A DNA stretch of 6,458 nucleotides from JAGXOF01 sp046545575 (GCA_046545575.1 JBKGZM010000093.1:1-6458), one strand, 5' to 3'; shown: positions 1-5,517, numbered from the stretch's first letter. The notes: generated by a model not told the origin, from the sequence alone. Numbers and translations: made by a program.

Positions 1-123
1 TCCGGTGCACACTATACCCTTCAGCTCCACAGGCGCTATGTCCTGAGTTCTGAAGCTAGAGCGCTAATGAAGGAGCAACGCAAATGGATCAAGCAAGTAT
101 CAATGCCATTGGGTTGGGGCTGA
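1..123 (+). CDS. Possible 3' end of a PadR-like regulator gene (partial)
   Basis: This frame is open from the window edge to a TGA at 121-123, while the other two forward frames close before base 55. The 40 visible residues include RRYVLSSEARALMKEQRKW. This resembles the end of the PadR-type winged-helix domain, where a (K/R)YYxLT strand is followed by a Gx(R/A)xL(x)EE helix rich in charged residues and a Trp. PadR proteins bind DNA as dimers and often repress transporter or membrane-protein genes. The segment overlaps the start of the next small gene by 40 bases, and the AAGGAG site of that gene lies inside it. Only the tail is visible, so the family call rests on one short resemblance and the reading could be chance. 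Confidence 0.28.
   Translation, partial: SGAHYTLQLHRRYVLSSEARALMKEQRKWIKQVSMPLGWG
70..75 (+). promoter_or_regulatory. Ribosome binding site AAGGAG for the small membrane protein
   Basis: AAGGAG ends 8 bases before the ATG at 84. This near-ideal Shine-Dalgarno sequence supports that start, and it shows the following broken gene was once a real coding region. Confidence 0.6.
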
Positions 124-366
124 ATATAGTTGGCGTCGTAATTATTTTCTTCTTTGGGCCACCGCAACCTACCTTGGAAAAGGGGTCAGCATTGGGCTCG
201 AAGAGGGCACGCCTATAGATTCGAGTGGAAAAACTGTTGCCGAATACAATCAAGAAGTGAAGAAAAGGCGTAAGCGTTTTTCGATAATGTCTAAGGTGGG
301 CTTAATTGTATTTTTTTGGGGTTCTCCCTCCAGCTTTATGCGACCGTATGCATGCTGAATGTTTAA
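84..366 (+). pseudogene. Small two-helix membrane protein, broken by two frameshifts
   Basis: No single frame carries this gene, but three consecutive frames join into about 94 residues. Frame one starts at ATG 84 and reads a hydrophobic helix ending in FFFGPPQPT. Near the A4G4 run at 178-185 the reading must move to the frame that gives SIGLEEGTPIDSSGKTVAEY and a basic stretch. Near the T7G4 run at 311-321 it must move again, to the frame reading GFSLQLYATVCMLNV and stopping at TAA 364-366. Each shift is explained by one missing base in a homopolymer. The reassembled product has an N-terminal membrane helix, a polar middle with a KKRRKR patch, and a C-terminal helix. It resembles uncharacterised small bacterial proteins with a GPPQP motif after the first helix, and I know of no function for them. 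It is either a real pseudogene or an intact gene with two base-calling errors. Confidence 0.62.
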
Positions 367-507
367 CATGAAATCTTTAGTTATCGAGCGTTTGACAACA
401 CACTCTAATAACCGCATCGAATACGCACCCTTTCGGGACGCCGGACCTCGCTACCGCTCGGCCGTTCATGCGGGACGTTATACCTCTAAAATTACCCCAA
501 ATAACAA
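367..507. other. Non-coding stretch with an imperfect inverted repeat
   Basis: I see no convincing gene here; a 76-codon open frame (359-589) has no ribosome site and runs into the antitoxin in another frame. The notable structure is a pair of outer arms, ATAAC (408-412) and GTTAT (477-481). Inside them lies a second pair, CGCAT (413-417) and ATGCG (468-472), followed after one unpaired C by GAA (419-421) with TTC (465-467). GCCG (440-443) can pair with CGGC (459-462) near the tip. This could be a transcription terminator without a U-tract, a remnant recombination site, or nothing functional. Confidence 0.35.
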
Positions 508-526
508 AAGTGGGAATATCCCACTT
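508..526. promoter_or_regulatory. Palindromic operator candidate upstream of the antitoxin
   Basis: AAGTGGGA and TCCCACTT form perfect 8-bp arms around a 3-base centre (ATA). The right arm overlaps the first bases of the -35 element of the antitoxin promoter. Type II antitoxins commonly repress their own operon by binding such palindromes, so this is the likely autoregulatory site. The sequence shows only the symmetry and position; the binding protein is inferred. Confidence 0.5.
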
Positions 527-554
527 GCATATCAGACCCACAATGTGATACAAT
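525..554 (+). promoter_or_regulatory. Extended -10 promoter of the toxin-antitoxin operon
   Basis: The -35 is TTGCAT (525-530) and the -10 is TACAAT (549-554), with an 18-base spacer. TG at 546-547 gives an extended -10 (TGATACAAT). Transcription would start near 560-563, at or within a few bases of the ATG at 564. The mRNA would then have almost no leader, which fits the absence of a Shine-Dalgarno sequence there. Confidence 0.6.
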
Positions 555-563
555 GTCGAAGCA

Positions 564-845
564 ATGAAACAGATCATCAAAAACGATAACTTCCGCAAAG
601 TAGCAGTGGATGTGAAACCGGATGCCAAGAAAAGGATAGTTCTATCGAAAGCCCCGATCGCAGAAGGTGTCACGTACCATATTTACTGCAATGAAATTGG
701 CCAAATCGTACTGGACCCTCATGTCAGTATTCCAGCTTCAGAAGTATGGTTATACCAAAACAGGGAAGCGCTTGAAGCAGTACAGTCCGGGATCCAAGAG
801 GCAGCAGAAGGTAACGTGACAAGAATAGATTTGAATGATCTCTAG
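564..845 (+). CDS. Antitoxin of a type II toxin-antitoxin pair (AbrB-like)
   Basis: This 93-residue protein is probably the antitoxin that neutralises the toxin encoded 3 bases downstream and represses the shared promoter. Residues about 15-55 (VAVDVKPDAKKRIVLSKAPI, then YHIYCNEIGQIVLDPHVSIP) look like the short swapped-hairpin beta fold of AbrB/SpoVT-type DNA-binding proteins, with the typical KxRIxL and GQIVLDP strands. The C-terminal part (EVWLYQNREALEAVQSGIQEAAEGNV) is helical and acidic, as expected for a toxin-wrapping tail. The ATG at 564 is the first start after the promoter. There is no Shine-Dalgarno sequence before it, consistent with leaderless initiation. The gene is intact while its partner is truncated, so the antitoxin is now probably an orphan regulator. 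Family membership is inferred from pattern and context; the exact antitoxin family is uncertain. Confidence 0.72.
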   Translation: MKQIIKNDNFRKVAVDVKPDAKKRIVLSKAPIAEGVTYHIYCNEIGQIVLDPHVSIPASEVWLYQNREALEAVQSGIQEAAEGNVTRIDLNDL

Positions 846-848
846 GAT

Positions 849-1052
849 TTGCATTTGTTTGAGATATTCTGGACTGACCAAAGCAAAGAGGAATTCAATC
901 GCATCAAATCAGATGCATCGCTCAGAAAGCGATACAAAGCAGTAAAGAAAACGATCCAACTTTTAGCCTCCAATCCCCGTCATAACAGCCTCCAAACTCA
1001 CGAGTTTTCCAGCCTGAAAGGCCCGAATAATAAAAAGGTGGGTATTGCCTAA
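849..1052 (+). pseudogene. RelE/ParE-like toxin, truncated by an IS1-family insertion
   Basis: This encodes the N-terminal part of a toxin of the RelE/ParE superfamily, which usually acts as a ribosome-dependent mRNA endonuclease or a gyrase poison. The native reading runs 63 codons to base 1037. It has an opening beta strand (FEIFWTDQSKEEF), two basic helices (SLRKRYKAVKKTIQLL) and the conserved-looking segment NPRHNSLQTHEFSSLKGPN. The expected C-terminal strands, roughly a third of the protein and carrying active-site residues, are missing. The IS terminal repeat adds four foreign codons (VGIA) and the stop TAA at 1050-1052. The outermost start is TTG 849, but TTG 855 is better placed behind AGGA (844-847), giving a 7-base gap. 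The fragment is almost certainly inactive as a toxin. Which toxin activity it had cannot be told from this part. Confidence 0.72.
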
Positions 1053-1056
1053 CTAA
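1038..1056 (+). repeat. Left terminal inverted repeat of the IS
   Basis: GTGGGTATTGCCTAACTAA matches the complement of 1806-1824 at all 19 positions and then diverges. It carries the -35 of the transposase promoter (TTGCCT, 1045-1050) and supplies the stop codon for the truncated toxin frame. Confidence 0.9.
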
Positions 1057-1074
1057 TTACACATTTGCTATACT
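1045..1074 (+). promoter_or_regulatory. Transposase promoter partly inside the left repeat
   Basis: The -35 TTGCCT (1045-1050) and the -10 TATACT (1069-1074) are 18 bases apart, and TG at 1066-1067 makes an extended -10. In IS1 elements the -35 commonly lies in the left end, where transposase binding can repress it. Transcription would begin near 1081, leaving a leader of about 26 bases that contains GGAGG (1094-1098). Confidence 0.6.
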
Positions 1075-1106
1075 ATCTCTAATCTTATTGATTGGAGGTA
1101 ATTGAA

Positions 1107-1813
1107 ATGAGTGAATGTCCGAAGTGCGGGCATAACCAGATTGTTAAGGCCGGCAAGATATGGGACAAGCAGCGATGGAAATGTAAAGCATGTGGTTTTC
1201 AATTCACTCGATCTACTGCAAGGGGCAGACCATTATGGCAGAAAAGTTTGGCTGTGTTTCTATACTGCCATGGTGTTTCAATGAATGCCTTGGCCAAGAT
1301 GTTCCAGGTACAGACAACCTCAGTACTCAAGTGGATAAGGAAATTTGCGAAGGAGCACTATGAAAAGCCTGAGCCTGAGGGCAAGGCAATCATCATGGAG
1401 TTAGATGAGATGTGGCACTATGTCAAAAAAAACCTTCCAAACTCTGGATATGGAAAGCTATTGATCGAGATACAGGACAATTGCTTGACTGGGAATGTGG
1501 GCATCGTGATACAGAGACATTGAAGAAACTGGTGGAGCGGTTAAGCCAGTGGAAGGTGAGGTTGTATTACACCGATAAATGGGAAGCCTATGCTTCAGTA
1601 TTGCCGGCAGATAAGTTGGTCATGGACAAAAGCCTTACCCATGAAATAGAGCGCAATAATTGCAGGAACAGGCATTGGTTCGGTAGATTCAAGCGCAGAT
1701 CTATTGTGGTCTCAAAATCCGTGGAGATGGTGGATTTGACCATGGCGCTGTTCGCTAGGTTTAGGGTAAATGGGAACGTGTCCGAAATCTTTGCGCTATC
1801 TATAGTTAGTTAG
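1107..1813 (+). CDS. IS1-family transposase read through a -1 frameshift
   Basis: This catalyses IS transposition as a DDE enzyme. The first frame starts at ATG 1107, 8 bases after GGAGG (1094-1098), not at the further upstream TTG 1092. It encodes a zinc finger (C4, C7, C26, C29), a helix-turn-helix (about 45-80) and the first catalytic Asp in ELDEMW (D100). The reading then needs a -1 shift at A AAA AAC (1427-1433), inside a run of eight A. The second frame continues with KLWIWKAIDRDTG, the second Asp in YYTDKW (D157) and the Glu in HEIERNN (E182), and stops at 1811-1813. The fusion is 235 residues, close to the 232 of IS1 InsAB'. Unshifted, translation ends at 1523 with a 138-residue product lacking two catalytic residues. 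This may be programmed frameshifting as in IS1. A one-base loss from a nine-A run is the alternative, because the shift sits further into the catalytic domain than in classical IS1. Confidence 0.8.
1427..1433 (+). promoter_or_regulatory. Slippery heptamer A AAA AAC for -1 frameshifting
   Basis: In the zero frame the codons are AAA (1428-1430) and AAC (1431-1433), giving the X XXY YYZ arrangement used by IS1. A shift of both tRNAs by -1 joins the two transposase frames exactly where homology requires. A weak 5-bp stem (TTCCA 1435-1439 with TGGAA 1451-1455) follows, but I see no strong pseudoknot. Confidence 0.5.
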
Positions 1814-1824
1814 GCAATACCCAC
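1806..1824 (-). repeat. Right terminal inverted repeat of the IS
   Basis: This is an exact 19-bp complement of 1038-1056. It contains the transposase stop codon TAG at 1811-1813, an arrangement typical of compact IS1 elements. The flank to its right (1825-1843) shows no toxin coding sequence. Confidence 0.9.
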
Positions 1825-1843
1825 TTCAGTTATTCTATCCTCA

Positions 1844-3961
1844 TCAGAAGGGGCACGTCCCGGACTGGCACCCGCCGGAATATTCGGCGTGAGCCGTGAC
1901 ATAGGGCGTTGCCTCTATGTCATTGGGTGTCTGGCTTCCCAGGTACAGCACCTGTTGCTCCCTGCTCCCATAGCGGTAAACGGTTATACCCTTGCAGCCG
2001 AGCTCATGGGCCAGGGTATACACTCGCCGGATATCCCCGGGAGAGGCTTCGGCCGGGAGGTTTACCGTCTTGGAAACGGAGTTGTCGGTGTGCTTCTGGA
2101 AAACAGCCTGCATCCTGACATGCCACTCCGGTGCTATATCGTAGTCGGTAACGAATACCCGGCGCACATCATCGGGGATACCATCGATCCCCTTCAGCGT
2201 GCCGGTGGCCGCTATCCGGTCGATCAGAGACTGGGAGTAGAATCCCCTCTCGCGTGCCACCTGCTCGAACACGGGGTTGACCTCCATAAGTCTTGTGCCC
2301 TCCATCACGTTTCGAACGAAAGCAAGCGCAAACAGCGGCTCGATCCCGCTCGAGCAATCAGCCAGGATGCTTATCGACCCCGTCGGTGCGATGGAGGTAA
2401 ACGAAGCGTTCCTTAATGGCGGGGAATCGGGGCGGTCGTGAACGCTGCCCTGGAAGTTGGGGAAAGCACCACGGCTGGAGCCCAGCTCTGCGGAGGCCTT
2501 TCGTGCCTCACTGGAGATAAAGCCCATTAGCCTGTCGGCCATCTCCAGTCCTTCTTCGGAGTCATAGGGAATGCCAAGTTGGGCGAGCGCATCGGCGAAG
2601 CCCATCACTCCCAGCCCTATTTTACGGTTGCCTCTGGTGGTTTCTTCGATTTCAGAAAGGGGGAAGGCGTTCGCCTCAATCACGTTGTCCAGGAAGTGCA
2701 CTGCGAGGCGGATCACCTGCTTCATCCTGGCCCAGTCGAAGTCTCCATATGATACCATTCGGGAGAGGTTGATCGACCCCAGGTTGCAGCTTTCATAGGG
2801 GAGCAGGGGGAGCTCTCCACATGGATTCGTGGCCTCTATGGAGCCCAGGTGGGGTGTGGCATTGTAACGGTTGATTTCATCCAGGAAGATGAGTCCGGGG
2901 TCTCCCGTCCGCCAGGCGTTGTTCACTATCAGATCGAAGAGGTCCTGTGCCCTGACAGACCTCATCTCCTTACCCGTTCGCGGATTGGTGAGGGGCCAGC
3001 TTCCGCCCTGGGAAGCAGCATTCATAAACTCATCGGTTGCTCCCACTGAGAGGTTGAAATTGGCGAAGGAATTCTCATCGCTTTTGGACAACACGAATTC
3101 CCGGATATCCGGATGGTCCGCCCTGAGGATTCCCATGTTTGCACCGCGTCTTCTCCCCCCTTGCTTCATCACTCCGGTGGCCATATCGAAGACTTTCATG
3201 AAGGAGACTGGCCCCGAGGCAATCCCCCTTGTGGAGCGAACCACATCCCCTTGCGGCCTGATACGGCTAAAGGAAAAGCCAGTTCCCCCACCGGACTGGT
3301 GTATAACCGCCGCGTTTCTCAGGGCCCCAAATATATCCATAATCGAGTCCTCGACAGGGAGAACAAAGCAAGCCGAGAGCTGGCCCATGGAGGTTCCAGC
3401 GTTCATGAGTGTCGGGGAATTGGGCAGGAACTCGAGGTTGTACATCAGGTTGAAGAACTCATCTTCCAATTTGCGTACATTAGCGTTCTGATCGAATCTC
3501 GTTTCCATGCTGGCAATGGCATGGGCCACTCTGCGAAACAGGGCAGTTGGGGTCTCCACTATCTGGCCATTCTCGTCTTTAAGAAGATACCGCCTCTCCA
3601 AAACCCTGATGGCGTTGATGCTCAGTTTCATGTCGTCCTGAGCACCGATGGACTTCTTAAGTCTTCGCACACTGGCCCGCTGCTGCCGGTAAAGGATGTA
3701 GGCCTTGGCCACATCAGAGTAACCCTGAGACATCAGTGCCTTCTCTACTGCATCCTGTACATCCTCAACCGTGGGTATGCCTTGAGTAAACGTGTTTTCC
3801 ATGTTATTCACGACTGTCCTGGTCAGGCCGTCAGCAACACTGGTATCCTCCACTCCGGTTGCCGTCAGCGCCTTTTCGATGGCCTGCTTGATCTTACCGG
3901 GGTCAAAGGCCACAGTTGAGCCATCCCGTTTATGGATCTGATCGATCTTCGCTGTTCCCAT
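1844..3961 (-). CDS. nrdJ: Adenosylcobalamin-dependent (class II) ribonucleotide reductase
   Basis: This cytoplasmic enzyme reduces ribonucleotides to deoxyribonucleotides, using coenzyme B12 to make the thiyl radical, with no oxygen requirement and no separate radical subunit. The 705 residues begin with an ATP-cone regulatory domain (about 3-95, with KRDGSTVAFDPGKI). The catalytic barrel follows: the redox pair C198 (LSACFVL) and C392 (ESCNLGSIN), the radical Cys C381 with N379 and E383 (NPCGEL), glycine-rich HQSGGGTGFSFSRIRP (221-236), and the phosphate-binding segment SIAPTGSIS (523-531). The tail ends C698-X4-C703-PF, the swinging cysteine pair that re-reduces the active site. I chose ATG 3961 because GGAGG lies 5 bases upstream; the upstream GTG 3973 is in frame but overlaps that site. 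All key residues are present. The gene is divergent from usp, and its stop lies 19 bp from the IS with no terminator visible between them. Confidence 0.95.
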   Translation of the reverse strand: MGTAKIDQIHKRDGSTVAFDPGKIKQAIEKALTATGVEDTSVADGLTRTVVNNMENTFTQGIPTVEDVQDAVEKALMSQGYSDVAKAYILYRQQRASVRRLKKSIGAQDDMKLSINAIRVLERRYLLKDENGQIVETPTALFRRVAHAIASMETRFDQNANVRKLEDEFFNLMYNLEFLPNSPTLMNAGTSMGQLSACFVLPVEDSIMDIFGALRNAAVIHQSGGGTGFSFSRIRPQGDVVRSTRGIASGPVSFMKVFDMATGVMKQGGRRRGANMGILRADHPDIREFVLSKSDENSFANFNLSVGATDEFMNAASQGGSWPLTNPRTGKEMRSVRAQDLFDLIVNNAWRTGDPGLIFLDEINRYNATPHLGSIEATNPCGELPLLPYESCNLGSINLSRMVSYGDFDWARMKQVIRLAVHFLDNVIEANAFPLSEIEETTRGNRKIGLGVMGFADALAQLGIPYDSEEGLEMADRLMGFISSEARKASAELGSSRGAFPNFQGSVHDRPDSPPLRNASFTSIAPTGSISILADCSSGIEPLFALAFVRNVMEGTRLMEVNPVFEQVARERGFYSQSLIDRIAATGTLKGIDGIPDDVRRVFVTDYDIAPEWHVRMQAVFQKHTDNSVSKTVNLPAEASPGDIRRVYTLAHELGCKGITVYRYGSREQQVLYLGSQTPNDIEATPYVTAHAEYSGGCQSGTCPF

Positions 3962-3966
3962 AATAT

Positions 3967-3971
3967 CCTCC
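3967..3971 (-). promoter_or_regulatory. Ribosome binding site GGAGG deciding the nrdJ start
   Basis: GGAGG on the minus strand ends 5 bases before the ATG at 3961. The alternative GTG at 3973 would place the start upstream of this site, with only a weak TAGGCG before it. Confidence 0.75.
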
Positions 3972-3993
3972 ACCGCCTATTCGACGTAGTTGC

Positions 3994-4022
3994 ATTATAT
4001 CAAATCTCAAGGTGTGCTAACA
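3994..4022 (-). promoter_or_regulatory. nrdJ: Probable nrdJ promoter
   Basis: A perfect -10, TATAAT, is read on the minus strand at 3999-3994. With a 17-base spacer the -35 is the weak TGTTAG (4022-4017). The predicted leader is only about 26 bases, so there is no room for a cobalamin riboswitch. I see no clear NrdR box pair. Confidence 0.5.
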
Positions 4023-4086
4023 TGGTAAAGTCTGACGACTCGTAAAACTAGAAGCACTCTGTGTCATATGCTATACTGGTAGCACA
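4013..4086. repeat. Inverted repeat TGTGCTA / TAGCACA across the divergent promoters
   Basis: TGTGCTA (4013-4019) is mirrored by TAGCACA (4080-4086), 60 bases apart. The first arm overlaps the proposed nrdJ -35 and the second covers the predicted usp transcription start. The arms could bind one regulator controlling both genes. Seven matching bases in an intergenic region of 160 bp may also be chance. Confidence 0.25.
4069..4077 (+). promoter_or_regulatory. Extended -10 promoter of the usp gene
   Basis: TGCTATACT (TG at 4069-4070, TATACT at 4072-4077) is an extended -10. The position for a -35 (4049-4054, TAGAAG) is poor, as is tolerated in extended -10 promoters. Transcription would start near 4084, leaving a leader of about 39 bases. 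Confidence 0.5.
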
Positions 4087-4122
4087 TCAACATATGTAGA
4101 TGGCAGCTCAAGGGAGGGTGCA

Positions 4123-4593
4123 ATGTTTGGAAAGATTTTAGTTTGTGTGGATGGATCTGAGTTAGCTGAGCAGATATTGCCTTACGTTACGGAGGTGGCA
4201 TCGCGCTTTGACAGCAAGGTGGTGCTTCTTCAGATAGTAACCATACCAAGTGCCATGTTTGCGATGACTTCCGGGGTAGAGGCTGGGCCCCCTCCGCCGG
4301 AGGTAACAATAGAGCAGGTCAAGATGGAAGAGAAGACCGCTCTCGAATATATGGAGCGCATGGCACAACCGCTTCTGCAAAAAGGGGTGGATGTAGAATG
4401 GATCACCATTCAGGGCGTACCCCACAGGGAGATCGTCAGGTATGCCAGGGAAAACCAGGTTGAGCTTATAGCAATGACCACCCATGGGCGCAGCGGTTTA
4501 GGGCGGGTGGTCTATGGCAGTGTAGTGGACTTCGTGATGAGGAAGACCGGATTGCCGATGCTGGTGATAAAGCCACAATCACCTAAAGAGTAA
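4123..4593 (+). CDS. Universal stress protein, UspA family
   Basis: This is a single-domain cytoplasmic Usp protein of 156 residues, the usual size. Family members fold as an alpha/beta Rossmann-like dimer; many bind ATP and help survival under stress or growth arrest, though the molecular role is often unknown. Visible hallmarks are strand one with the conserved Asp (KILVCVDGS, D10), the central strand VELIAMTTHGRSG (113-125), the ATP-loop region with G122 and, ten residues on, G132-S133, and the final strand LPMLVIKP (144-151). The G-2X-G-9X-G-S motif is complete except that the first Gly position is Thr119, so ATP binding is plausible but not assured. A proline-rich insert (GPPPPEV, 55-61) lies in the variable loop. 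GGGAGGG (4112-4118) precedes the ATG by 4 bases. It is divergent from nrdJ and convergent with the HAD gene. Confidence 0.9.
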   Translation: MFGKILVCVDGSELAEQILPYVTEVASRFDSKVVLLQIVTIPSAMFAMTSGVEAGPPPPEVTIEQVKMEEKTALEYMERMAQPLLQKGVDVEWITIQGVPHREIVRYARENQVELIAMTTHGRSGLGRVVYGSVVDFVMRKTGLPMLVIKPQSPKE

Positions 4594-4611
4594 GAAGCTG
4601 ACAGGCAGACG

Positions 4612-4655
4612 ATTAAGGGGTAGGCAGGCCGACGTCGGCCTGCCTACCCCTTAAT
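4612..4655. terminator. 44-bp perfect palindrome, likely bidirectional terminator
   Basis: The 22 bases of 4612-4633 are exactly mirrored in 4634-4655 with no spacer, centred on GAC|GTC. In RNA it can form a 20-bp G+C-rich stem with the tetraloop ACGU, reading the same from both strands. It lies between the convergent usp (ends 4593) and HAD (ends 4696) genes, the right place to stop both transcripts. Neither side has a real U-tract: only TTAAT, itself part of the stem. It may therefore act by a U-independent route, by blocking exonucleases, or be a palindromic repeat element. Confidence 0.7.
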
Positions 4656-4695
4656 GATGAACACAAGTTGGCCAGTCTAAGGCAGGCAGCTATCC

Positions 4696-5517
4696 TCAAT
4701 GTATGCACGAGCGCTGCAAAGCCTCATACAGCTCTTCAACGCTATCGAAGGTGAAATCTGGGGTTGTCGAGGCTCCTGACAACTCGTGCTGATCGGTTAC
4801 GTGGGAGAGGGTGAGTATGGTAATGAGGCCAGCGTTCCGTCCCCCCACAATGTCGGTTTCCACCCGGTCACTGATCATGGCCGTTTCCTCTTTATTTATC
4901 CCAAGTCTGGATACCGCCAGATCGAAGATGGTATGTTCGGGTTTCCCGATTATGAGCGGAGACACGCCGGTGCTGGCTTCTAAAGCCGCCAAGATTGCCC
5001 CGTTGCCGGGAGCGACAAACTCATTCTCAAGGGGTAAGGTTTTGTCTGGGTTGCACCCGATAAACGCAGCGCCTTGTTGAATCCGCAGGCTCGCTTCCAG
5101 GAGTTTTTGATACGTAAGATGTCGATCCAAACCCGCCACAACAAAGCGAACTTTCTGAGTCCCGCTTTTTGCCAGGGTAAAACCCTCCTTACGTAGAGCG
5201 GAGAGCAAACCCTCTTCTCCGATGACGTAGATCTCGTCTGCAGGAGTGGCTACCTTGTGCAGGTAGGGGGCAACGGCTTGAGCCGAGGTAAGGATTTTAT
5301 CCTCGTCCACATCAATCTCCAAACGTCTGAGTTTTGCCACATACTGAGCCGGTGTGAGGGTGGAATTATTGGTGAGCAAAAGGAAGGGAATCTCATGTCT
5401 GCGAAGGAACGATATCAGGTCCCTGGCCCCGGGCATGGGCTCATTACCCGTGTAGAGGACCCCGTCCATGTCGATGAGAAAGCCCTTTATTTGTGCGAGC
5501 GATTTAGCTTCCGACAA
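4696..5517 (-). CDS. HAD-superfamily IIA phosphatase (NagD-like)
   Basis: This cytoplasmic phosphatase removes phosphate from small substrates through an aspartyl-phosphate intermediate with Mg2+. The 273 residues show all four HAD motifs: motif I DMDGVLY (nucleophile D16, acid/base D18), motif II LLLTNNST (T49), motif III Lys in IIGKPEH (K192), and motif IV MISDRVETDI (D217, D222). The usual Gly before that Asp is Ser216. The type IIA cap lies between motifs II and III (about 75-190). The layout is that of NagD, p-nitrophenyl phosphatase and 2-phosphoglycolate phosphatase relatives; the physiological substrate cannot be read from the sequence. The start is TTG 5517, with AGAGG about 7 bases upstream; the only nearby upstream ATG is out of frame. 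It follows the MFS gene by 50 bp on the same strand, so co-transcription is possible. Confidence 0.88.
   Translation of the reverse strand: MSEAKSLAQIKGFLIDMDGVLYTGNEPMPGARDLISFLRRHEIPFLLLTNNSTLTPAQYVAKLRRLEIDVDEDKILTSAQAVAPYLHKVATPADEIYVIGEEGLLSALRKEGFTLAKSGTQKVRFVVAGLDRHLTYQKLLEASLRIQQGAAFIGCNPDKTLPLENEFVAPGNGAILAALEASTGVSPLIIGKPEHTIFDLAVSRLGINKEETAMISDRVETDIVGGRNAGLITILTLSHVTDQHELSGASTTPDFTFDSVEELYEALQRSCIH

Larger units (their letters stand above)
1038..1824 (+). mobile_element. IS1-family insertion sequence, about 787 bp
   Basis: The element is bounded by perfect 19-bp inverted repeats (1038-1056 and 1806-1824). Inside is an IS1-type transposase spread over two overlapping frames whose stop codon lies in the right repeat. 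Size, repeat position and gene layout all fit the IS1 family (about 770 bp, about 20-bp imperfect repeats, promoter starting in the left end). IS1 elements normally duplicate 8-9 bp of target. Here the bases before the left end (AATAAAAAG) and after the right end (TTCAGTTAT) do not match, so the two flanks did not come from one simple insertion. The element truncates the toxin gene on its left and lies 19 bp from the nrdJ stop on its right. One extra G (1037) may belong to the left end. Confidence 0.88.

Noticed and set aside
359..589. 76-codon open frame before the antitoxin
   Set aside because: It has no ribosome site, crosses the promoter and operator, overlaps the antitoxin start in another frame and gives a low-complexity, unconvincing protein.
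377..673. 98-codon minus-strand frame over the antitoxin promoter
   Set aside because: It is antisense to the antitoxin and its regulatory region with no start signals; treated as a shadow.
3113..3919. Long plus-strand open frame (268 codons) opposite nrdJ
   Set aside because: It is antisense to a fully conserved nrdJ, has no ribosome site, and its translation has no recognisable domain; other long antisense frames here are similar shadows.
3962..4122. Cobalamin riboswitch or NrdR boxes upstream of nrdJ
   Set aside because: The predicted leader is about 26 bases, far too short for a riboswitch, and no pair of ACAC/GTGT-like 16-bp NrdR boxes is visible.
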